From Opitutus sp. GAS368 (lineage in GTDB: Bacteria; Verrucomicrobiota; Verrucomicrobiia; Opitutales; Opitutaceae), in assembly GCA_945871005.1 (NCBI GenBank), contig CAMBUJ010000003.1, positions 1-55,036 on the forward strand: DNA of 55,036 bases. The letters run 5' to 3'. Positions within the stretch are counted from its first letter, which is position 1. Every line of letters starts with the position of its first letter. A program made the position numbers and the translations under genes. The notes beneath the pieces are model-generated. The model ran no database searches, was not told where the DNA came from, and saw nothing but the letters and a program-made list of their open reading frames with translations. Below, piece by piece: positions 18,201-26,300 of this stretch.

Positions 18201-21200
18201 CTACCGTCGCCCGATTACCTGATCTCCGACGATCCCACCTTCGAGGTCACCGTGATGGATAACGACTGCGGCGATCACGTGGCCGTGACCCACTTCGCCC
18301 TCGATAATGGTACCGCTCGGGAGAACAGCCCGCGGGTCGAGCAGTTTTTCTTTTCCCGGCTCGGGTCAACGGGAGACCTGACGGTCAATTATGCCATCAG
18401 CGGCACGGCCACCAACGGCGTGGACTATGCGGAGTTGAGCGGCACCGTCGTCATTCCCGCCGGCCAAAAAAGCGCCAATGTCGATCTGCGGCCAATCGAC
18501 GACCTCCTGGCCGAGGGCAACGAGACGATCACGCTCACGGTGCAGCCCGGTGCAGGCTATGGCCCGGCGCTGCCCAATACGTCCACCATCAACCTCGCCG
18601 ACAACGAGTCGCCGGCCATCACGGTCGGCTTCGCCCAAAGCACGCTGACGACTAGCGAAATCCCCGGTCCGCTCGGCGAATACCGCGACATCCCGGTGGT
18701 GCTCTCCGCACCTTCCGCTGTCCCCATCACCGTGCAACTACGCAGTGCGGGCGGCAGCGCCCTCGGTTTCGACACCGACTGGGGCTACGCGGACGCCGCT
18801 GACGGCAACGCGCTGGTCCGCGGGCTCACCCTCACTTTTGAACCCGGGGTCACCAGTCAGCTGGCGCGCATCCGGATCCGGAACGACGGAGTGACCGAGC
18901 CGACCGAGACGGCCATTTTGGAGTTATTTCGCCCTTGGCAGGCCTCTTTGGCGGGCACCGGTAAACTCACGGTGAGCATCACCGATGCGACCGCGGGCCT
19001 GCCACCGATCCCCAACGCGGTGCGCCTGACGACGGCGGCGAGCACCCGGCTGGAAACCGCCGGCAGCGAGCCCCAGTTGCAAGTGGTGCTGGATCAGCCG
19101 GCGGGAGCCACCCCGATCACCGTGGACTACGCTGCCACCGGTACGGCCACCGCCGGCGCGGACTACACCTTCGCTCCGGGCACGCTGACCTTTGCACCCG
19201 GCGAGCAGGTAAAAACCATTCCGCTCAGCCTGCTCACGGATGCGCTCAGCGAGTCCCCGGAGAGCATCATTATCACCCTGTCCAACCCGGTCGGTGCCGT
19301 GCTCGGTGCGCCCGCCTCGCACACGATCACCCTGTTGGACTCCACCGCACCGGTGGTGGACACCGTATTTGCCGCCATCGTCACCAATCCGGCGGCCAAC
19401 TCGCTGGTTGCCACCGTCAAGGCCACTCCGGCCGCCGGGCGCAGCATCGCCAGTTGGGCTATCCTGAGCGGCAACACCGGCAACGCCTTTGCCCTCAGCG
19501 CCAGCGGCCAACTCACCGTCGCTCAACCCACCGCGCTGGCCACCGCCGGCGGCCTGCAACTCAAGGTACGCGTCACCGACAACCTCGGGGCGACCGGCGA
19601 AGGCGTGGTCAACGTCATCGTTTACACCTCCGGCATCGCGGCCGTGAGCGAGCAGCGCTGGGCCGGGTCCGCGGCGTTTGATGGTGAGAACTGGACTGCG
19701 ACCGCGCCGACTGACTCCGGCCGGCTGGCAACGCTCACCCCTGGGCAAAATGTCGCGGATAACTACTCGCGCCGACTGGTGGCGTACCTCAAGCCGCCCA
19801 CCACCGGGAACTACACCTTCTGGATCGCCGGCGATGATAAGTTCCGGCTCTACCTGAGCACCGACGGTTATGAGGCCAACAAGGTGCTAATCGGCTCGGG
19901 CCCCGCTCCGGTGCTCTTCCAAAACTGGGACAACTCCCCCCAGCAAAAATCCGCTTCGATTGCGCTGGTGGCCGGGCAAATCTATTGGATCGAAGTGCAA
20001 CAGGTGGAGAGCGGTGGCGGCGACCATGTCTCGGTCGCCTGGTCCGGTCCCGGTATCAGCCGCGTAGCGCTTCCCGCCAGCGCACTGGTCCCGGCGGTGG
20101 ACGGCTTGATTTTAACCGCGCCCGCCATCTCCCTTCCCCCCCCCAATACGGCTCCGAGCGTGAGCACGTTACCCGCGCTCACCTTGGCGGAAAACACCGC
20201 CAGCGCGCCCCTCGCGTTCACCGTGGGCGATGCCCAAACGGCGGCGACCGCGTTGGTCGTTAACGTGAGTTCGTCGAACTTCGCGTTGTTGCCCACCTCC
20301 GGCATCGTCGTGGGGGGCAGCGGGGCCAATCGCACCGTTACCCTCACGCCGCTGCCCTGGCAAAACGGCACGGCCACCGTCACCGTGGCGGTCAACGACG
20401 GCCAGGCGATCACGCGTAAGAGCTTTGTTCTCACCGTCACGCCGGTGAACGCGGCGCCGACCATCACGCCGGTGCGAGACCAGGCGATCACCCAAATCCA
20501 GTCCTATGCCACGGCCTTCATGGTCGGCGACCGCGAGACCGACCCCAGCGCGCTCACCGTGAGCGGCGTCTCCTCCGATCCGCTCCTCGTGCCCGCCGCG
20601 AACATCGTCTTCGGCGGCGGCGGGGCGAACCGCACCGTCGTGGTTACACCGGTGTCCACCCGCAACGGTACGGCGGTGATCACGCTGAGCGTGAGCGACG
20701 GCACGGCGAGCACCGCGACGACGTTTAACCTCGTGGTTGACGCCCTACCGAGCACCACCGTGTGGACGGCCACCGCCACCGGCCCGTTGCCTTGGAGCAA
20801 CGGTGCAAACTGGGACAGCGGCCGCACGCCGCCCAACAGCCGCAACTCCACCGTGGAGTTTTTCACGGGTCGAACCCTGAGCGCCGGTGCCACCACCTCG
20901 ACCAACGACACTCCGGGCGGGCACACGATGAACGTGCTCACCCTCGGCGGCAGCGGACCGGCCAGCGGCGCGTGCACGGTTTCAATCACCGGTAACGCCC
21001 TGCTGCTTGCCGGACCCGACGGCACCGATCCGGTGATCAACCTCGCGGCCACCGCCGGCACAGGGTTTGCCTACACGCTCGCTGCACCGGTCACCTTGCA
21101 AGATCCCTTGACCGTGCAAGGCGACGGCACTGCCACGTTTACCCTGAGCGGTCCGCTCAGCGGCGCGGGCGGCCTGACCAAGATCGGAGCCAGCACGCTG

Positions 21201-23270
21201 GCGCTCACCGGCGCGAACACGTATCTCGGCGGTACCCGCCTAGGTGGCGGCACGCTGGTCTTGAGTGGCGGCACTAACCGCCTGCCAACGGCGGGCGTGG
21301 TTGATTTCACCGCCACCAGCACGCTGAGCTTGGCCGGAGTGAGCCAGACGTTGGCCGACCTGAACGTGGCCAACGGTGTCACCGCCACGGTCACGGGCAG
21401 CGGCGGCACGTTGCTCCTGAACGGCGGCAGTTTCGATCTCAGCCCAACCGCCCTCGGTGTCACCCTCGACTTGTCGAAACTAGATGCGTTCGTTTTCAAC
21501 AACCCGACCGCCGCCTTCAACATCCGGCCCACCGCGGTGGACACCATCACTGCCACCCTAAAACTGGCCGCCAGCAGCCAGATTACCGCGAACGAAGTCA
21601 AGGTGGGTGACGATCCGGCCGGTTCCTCGGCCGTCGGTAACCTCAGTGAACTTGCGCTCGGTCAGACCACCCGGATCAACGCCGCCACGATCTCGATTGG
21701 CCGCAGCCGGGCGATGGGGCGCGTCAGTTTCCAGCTGGGTTTGCCCAATCCGGCGCTCACGATTCGCGGTAGCAATGGCGGACCACTCGACCGCGCGGAT
21801 CTGAACGTGAGCATGATCAACAGTGGCGGAAACGTGAATACACGCACGTCCTTGTTCGACGTCTCCGGTGGCACGCTCGACGCGATGCTCGGCACGCTGA
21901 ACGTGGGCTACAACTGGCGCGCCACCGGAACCACGCCCAACACCGGCACCGTGCTGATAGGCGCAGGCAGCCTCGACGCCACCACGGTCTATGTCGGTCG
22001 CGACGTGGCGGGTACCGGTTCGGCGGTGAAAGTGACGGGCAACTTCACGGCAAGTAATTCGCAGTTGAAAATCGGTTCGCTCATCCTTGGCACGAACTAC
22101 TTCAACACCATGTCGGCGACCGTTAACCTCAATGGCGGTAGCGTCCTGCGGGCGCAAAGTATCCAAATCGGCAACGGCTCGGCCACGCGCACGTTTAATT
22201 GGAACGACGGCACGATTAAAAACTACGATGCCGCCCTGGACCTGACGATTAGCGGCGGGTTTAACACGTTCGCGCTGCTCGGCACTGGCCTGCACGCCTT
22301 CGACATCGACAGCGGGCGCCAAGCCACGGTGACACAGGTGATTTCCAACAGCGGCTCGCTGACCAAACTCGGCTTAGGCACGCTCACGCTCAACGCATCC
22401 AACACCTACACCGGCACTACGACGGTCAGCGCCGGCACCCTGTCCCTGGCTGGCTCGCTCACCAGCAGCATCAGCAACGCCGCAACCCTCGCTCCTCAGG
22501 GCCAGGCGGTGACCAGCAAGGCCTTCACTCAAACGGGCACCGGCACCCTGCGCTTCCGCATCAACGGTACCGTTGTGGGCAGCGGTTACGACCAGCTCAA
22601 AACTCCGGGCCCGATCACGCTGGCGGGGACGCTTGAGCTCGTCGCTGTGCCCACGCTGGCCGTGGGCAATAGTTTTACGCTGATCGACAACACCGGAACG
22701 GCGACGGTCAGCGGAACCTTCGCTGGGTTACCTCCAGCGACGGCCTTTTTCGCCGACGATCAGTGGTGGAGCATCAGCTACACGGGTGGCACGGGCAACG
22801 ACGTGGTGCTGACGCGCATCTCTGCCAGCGCGTGGCAAACCTGGCAGGCGCAGAACTTCGGCGCGGCGTGGATCGATCCGTTGATCGCTGGCGACACAGT
22901 GGATTACGACCGGGATGGCCTGACCAACCTGCTCGAATACGCGCTCGGCACCGACCCGAAGGTCGCGACCGCACCGACGGCGCTGCCGCAAGCCAGTGTT
23001 GAGGCTGGTCGGCTCACCTTGACCTATAAGCGTAACACCGCCGCCACCGACCTCACGCTCATCGTGCAAGGCACCGACAGTCTCACCGGCATGTGGAGCG
23101 ATCTGGCGAAGAGCGTCAATGGAGCGGTGTCGACCGTGATCATCGTTGGCGTTCCCGTCAGCGAAACGGGCACGGGCGCGAGCCGCATCGTGAAGGTGGG
23201 TGACCGCTACCTCGCTAATGATGCCGCCCATCCGACCCGCTTCCTGCGCCTCAAAGTCGTGCGTCCTTAA
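15243..23270 (+). CDS. Giant secreted metzincin protease with Calx-beta, PA14 and PATR regions
   Basis: A 2675-residue secreted modular protein starting at the ATG at 15243 (MKFSFRHSAAFLFALVCGQ, a Sec signal peptide). In order: a metalloprotease domain with the zinc motif HECGHSLGLGHAH (about residues 180-192) and a likely Met-turn FDVMGD (about 219-224); a PKD-like domain (about 383-466); a carboxypeptidase-regulatory-like beta domain (about 468-549); about seven Calx-beta-like repeats (about 549-1370), each with an acidic DxD-type end; a cadherin-like domain; a PA14 domain (about 1466-1614, GNYTFWIAGDDKFRLYLSTD); two VCBS/Ig-like repeats (about 1633-1834); and a PATR region (about 1838-2500) with repeats like GANTYLGGTRLGGGTLVLSG. 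The last 150 residues hold a calcium-loop motif DYDRDGLTNLLEYALGTDP and a beta module. No barrel or PEP-CTERM is present. The protease head resembles gametolysin-like M11 enzymes; substrate unknown. It shares its C-terminus with the next gene. Confidence 0.85.
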   Translation: MKFSFRHSAAFLFALVCGQTLLADGGGASGGMTISEPYPVPTAWKSTIGTRRYLYIPAVYADETQPPASLDQAYSNMTDFGRFIQESSAGKLNVMTTVAPLMILPHTLTWYNITRISKLSDPGTHVQQMAMDAALALGYDPSQYDCVITRINGHASVIGTSFSSGYRVTLISGGMDVINHECGHSLGLGHAHWWATSDSTSSGYRPPDDVKPYEYGSIFDVMGDSAGVAVGFAAHYGSGSKRNPLHWLTDDQLHLSARPGTYRIYACDQPRHVVGQRYGLTVRRNALREFQLEYRPAWGGLMTTSALVLFQGADVATNSGAVVDTMPGSYGGGQGKMDAPIALGRTFSDFESDVHLTVLAKNETSPPSLDIRYNRGPFPGNVPPQATLATTATTIAVGGSVTLTATASDANGDELAYNWSFGGEVMGTNTPVFTRTFTTAQQVTAMLTVSDMKGGTVRRSVVINVGAHGKQLVTGTVKVDGQGVGGVVVYGNGKECYSDADGTYALSGLSTGSAGLVARLPGYNLTPVFTYPLKVVPGTNTANWTALPQTFVTLTALADATEGGTPGKLRLTRSGDTTAALTVFVSPPEGTAVKDTDYTLSPNPVVNGWARAFTIPAGASSLDVVVTAASDGLAEGPETLALQVVTMTSRDYFSREGNSVVLTVNDADTALPLAGVSATTADAREGEVGGAGSMTFTRTGATAAALDLTVAWSGTAASGTDFKALPTKVTIPAGQSSVAVLVEPTDDAVIETAETVVATLSSSANYLADRAAAAATVTIWDNDTPSVSVSVPTATTTEGAGDAGVFLLTRTGSTAAPLTVYYGMSGSALHGTDYERLSGQVVIPAGATTASVAVQAYDDENGELDETVKLSLATFNQAYSVGAAYSGTVTIKDNNDRPMVSIRKTLYGAGAEGGTTPSLTVRCIGSRTGTINVRYALSGTATPGVDYTAPSGTLTVPATGTSDTSISFPLLADTLAEGTESIRVTLLPSPDYLISDDPTFEVTVMDNDCGDHVAVTHFALDNGTARENSPRVEQFFFSRLGSTGDLTVNYAISGTATNGVDYAELSGTVVIPAGQKSANVDLRPIDDLLAEGNETITLTVQPGAGYGPALPNTSTINLADNESPAITVGFAQSTLTTSEIPGPLGEYRDIPVVLSAPSAVPITVQLRSAGGSALGFDTDWGYADAADGNALVRGLTLTFEPGVTSQLARIRIRNDGVTEPTETAILELFRPWQASLAGTGKLTVSITDATAGLPPIPNAVRLTTAASTRLETAGSEPQLQVVLDQPAGATPITVDYAATGTATAGADYTFAPGTLTFAPGEQVKTIPLSLLTDALSESPESIIITLSNPVGAVLGAPASHTITLLDSTAPVVDTVFAAIVTNPAANSLVATVKATPAAGRSIASWAILSGNTGNAFALSASGQLTVAQPTALATAGGLQLKVRVTDNLGATGEGVVNVIVYTSGIAAVSEQRWAGSAAFDGENWTATAPTDSGRLATLTPGQNVADNYSRRLVAYLKPPTTGNYTFWIAGDDKFRLYLSTDGYEANKVLIGSGPAPVLFQNWDNSPQQKSASIALVAGQIYWIEVQQVESGGGDHVSVAWSGPGISRVALPASALVPAVDGLILTAPAISLPPPNTAPSVSTLPALTLAENTASAPLAFTVGDAQTAATALVVNVSSSNFALLPTSGIVVGGSGANRTVTLTPLPWQNGTATVTVAVNDGQAITRKSFVLTVTPVNAAPTITPVRDQAITQIQSYATAFMVGDRETDPSALTVSGVSSDPLLVPAANIVFGGGGANRTVVVTPVSTRNGTAVITLSVSDGTASTATTFNLVVDALPSTTVWTATATGPLPWSNGANWDSGRTPPNSRNSTVEFFTGRTLSAGATTSTNDTPGGHTMNVLTLGGSGPASGACTVSITGNALLLAGPDGTDPVINLAATAGTGFAYTLAAPVTLQDPLTVQGDGTATFTLSGPLSGAGGLTKIGASTLALTGANTYLGGTRLGGGTLVLSGGTNRLPTAGVVDFTATSTLSLAGVSQTLADLNVANGVTATVTGSGGTLLLNGGSFDLSPTALGVTLDLSKLDAFVFNNPTAAFNIRPTAVDTITATLKLAASSQITANEVKVGDDPAGSSAVGNLSELALGQTTRINAATISIGRSRAMGRVSFQLGLPNPALTIRGSNGGPLDRADLNVSMINSGGNVNTRTSLFDVSGGTLDAMLGTLNVGYNWRATGTTPNTGTVLIGAGSLDATTVYVGRDVAGTGSAVKVTGNFTASNSQLKIGSLILGTNYFNTMSATVNLNGGSVLRAQSIQIGNGSATRTFNWNDGTIKNYDAALDLTISGGFNTFALLGTGLHAFDIDSGRQATVTQVISNSGSLTKLGLGTLTLNASNTYTGTTTVSAGTLSLAGSLTSSISNAATLAPQGQAVTSKAFTQTGTGTLRFRINGTVVGSGYDQLKTPGPITLAGTLELVAVPTLAVGNSFTLIDNTGTATVSGTFAGLPPATAFFADDQWWSISYTGGTGNDVVLTRISASAWQTWQAQNFGAAWIDPLIAGDTVDYDRDGLTNLLEYALGTDPKVATAPTALPQASVEAGRLTLTYKRNTAATDLTLIVQGTDSLTGMWSDLAKSVNGAVSTVIIVGVPVSETGTGASRIVKVGDRYLANDAAHPTRFLRLKVVRP
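22188..23270 (+). repeat. Copy 1 of the shared 1083-bp C-terminal module
   Basis: This segment encodes the last 360 residues of the metalloprotease protein and is collinear, with no net length difference, with 26787-27869 at the end of the next gene. Both copies carry FNWNDGTIKNYDA, GTGLHAF-IDSGRQAT, GSGYDQLKT, SYTGGTGNDVV, SAWQTWQAQNFGA and RFLRLKVVRP. Differences are scattered substitutions, many at third positions. Confidence 0.85.
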
Positions 23271-23333
23271 ACCCTTAAAAGTACCCGAACTGTTCCGTTT
23301 CGTACTCCCCACCCCACCCTTAAATACCCCTGC

Positions 23334-26300
23334 ATGTTGCCCCCAAAGACCCCGGCCCCGATTCGTGTTCCATTGGCTGCTGCTTGGCGCGGAGGCCGGG
23401 CCACCAGTCTTGCCCTGCTGTTACTCGCGGCCATCGGTAGCAGCGCGGCGCAGGCGCTGGAGTTCCACGTCGCACCCACCGGGAGTGACGCCAATCCGGG
23501 CACGGCTGTAGCGCCCTTTGCGACACCGGAGAAGGCGCGGGGCGCGATCCGCGCCTCCGTGCGCGACGGCTCTCGGCCGATCGTCTGGTTGCACGGGGGC
23601 GACTACTTCCGCACGACCGAATTTGCGCTGAGCGAATTGGATAATAACTGCATCTACCAAGCTGCGCCCAACGAGACGCCGCGCTTCATCGGCGGGGTAA
23701 AGCTCGACCCCGCCTGGTTCACACCCGTCACCTCTGCTTCGCCCGTGTGGGGCCGGCTGGCCGCCGCCGCGCAAGGCAAGGTGATGGAGGTGGACCTCGC
23801 CGCACATGGCATCACCGACTACGGCACGTTGCTGCCGCGCGGTTTCAACATGTCCAACATTGGGCCGATGGAGTTGCTGGTGAACACCAAGCCGCAGAAG
23901 CTGGCCCGCTGGCCGAATGCCGGCAGCTGGGCGACGAATACCCGAGCGGTAAACTCTACCAGCTTCACCTATAGCGGCACCCAGCCGTCGCGTTGGAGCC
24001 AGGCCGAGGAAATCTGGGTGCACGGCAATTTTTATTACGACTGGGCGGACTACGCGGTGCCCGTGACATCAATTAATACTGCCACCAGCACCATCACCGT
24101 GCCGGCGACCGCCTACGGCATCGCATCCGGCTCCCCCTATTTTGTCTTCAACCTGCTCGAGGAAATCGACACTGCGGGCGAGTACTATATCAAACGCGAC
24201 ACCGGTAAACTTTACTACTGGCCGGCCCCTGGATTTAATACAGCCGACGTGCTGGTGACGGTGATGTCGGCCAAACTGTTCAGTGTAACCAGCGCCAGCG
24301 ACATCACCGTGGATGGAGTTGAATTCGTCGGCGCGCGCAGCCGGTTGGCGCAAATCATCAGTGGCACCAATGTGGTCTTCCAGCGCTGCCGATTTCTGGC
24401 TACCGGTACGGACGCGGTCTCGATCAGCGGGACCAACAGCGGACTCTATAACTGCGAGATTGCCGATACCGGAAGCGGCGGCGTCGCCCTGGCCGGAGGG
24501 GATCGCCTCACCTTGACGCCTGGGGGCAATTACGCGCGCCAATGCCTCATCCATGATTTGAGCCGGCTTTCTTTCACCTATAACCCCGGCGTGCGCCTGA
24601 ACGGGGTGGGACAGATCGCCGAGCACTGCGAGATCTATAACAACACCCACGCGGCCATAATCTTCAGCGGCAACGACCATCGTATGGAATATAACAATAT
24701 CCATGATGTCTGTACCGCCACCAACGACGCGGGCGCTATTTATTGCGGCCGCGACTGGGGCCTGCGCGGAAACCTGATCCGCTACAATTTTATCCACGAC
24801 ATCAAGTCGAGCCTCGGCGGCGATGTGCACGCGATCTACCTGGACGACTGCGGCAGCGGCGTGACCAGCTTCGGCAATGTCATCTACCGCGTCTCCGGCC
24901 GCGCGATGCTCAACGGCGGCGGACGCGACAATATCTGGACCAACAACGTGGTGGCCAAATGCACCTATTTTCACTTCGGCGACACCCGCGGTCCGGCCAA
25001 TATCACCAACACTCCCGGCAGCTCGTGGAACCTCTTGGAAAAGCTGAACGCGGTGAACTATCAAAATCCGCCGTGGTCGACCGCCTATCCGGCGCTCGCC
25101 GCCATTCCCAACGATTATACAAAACTGGATAAATACCCCCGTGGCGTCGTCCTGTCCCGCAACGTCAGTTGGCAGAACACCAACTACATCGTCAGCACTA
25201 CCGCCGCCAGTTACTACGCCGAGAAGTTAAACAACCTCAACGGCCAGGATCCGCGTTTTGTGGACGAAGCGGCCCTCGACCTCACGCTGCGGGCGGACTC
25301 ACCCGCGCTGGCCATTCCGGGATTTCAACCGATTGCGTTCAAAGACATCGGCCGGACGGTTAGCCGGGTTACCTGGGATGCGGATGCCGGCACCCCAGCG
25401 GCCCAGGACGGCACCGGCACGTGGCGCACGGGTTCGGGCGCGAACTGGTGGAACGGTGCGGCGCAAATCTGGGACGGCGGCCTGTTTGGCTACGCCTACG
25501 CGAACCTCGGTGCGGCCGTGGGCGCGTCGCCCTTCACCGTCACGTTGGGCAGCAACGTCGCCCTGCGCGGACTCACTTTCGCCAATCAGCTCTACACCAT
25601 CGGGTCTGACCCCGGCGGCTTGTTTACCCTGACGCTCACCGACGAGGCCGTGATCACCACGGTGGCCAACGGCGTCATCGGCGCACGCATTGGCGGCGCA
25701 GGCGGGTTGGTCAAGGCCGGCGGCGGCAAACTCACCCTCTCCGGCACCAACAGCTACACCGGTACCACCACAATCGGGGGCGGAACGTTGGCGCTCAGCG
25801 GTGGCGACAACCGACTGCCCGCCACCGGCTCCGTCAACTTCAGTACCGCCGGCACCCTCGACCTCGGTTCCACCCGCCAGACGCTGGCCAAACTCACCAC
25901 GGATAACAGCGTTACAGGGACGGTTAAAGGGACCGGTGGCACGCTGGCGCTGAGCGGCGTGGCGTTCCAACTCGGCAGCGCCACCTCCAGCAGTAGCCAG
26001 ACGCTCAACCTGACGACCTTGTCCACGTTCACCTACCTCAATCCGACCCAGCCTTTTCACGTGGGTGGATTGGCTATTATCGGGAGCAACGGCGCGTCGG
26101 GGACTTTGACCGGGGCATTGACCACGACCCTCACCGCCGCGTCGGTCGGCATCGGCACGGGCGGAGTCGGCAGCAGCACGGCCAATGCGGGGACGCTGAA
26201 ATTGGGCAAGACCACCGGGATCAATACCGGCACCCTCATGATCGGTGCCAACTACCGGTCCAACGGCACGTTGCAATATCCCTCCGGGACGACGAACCCG

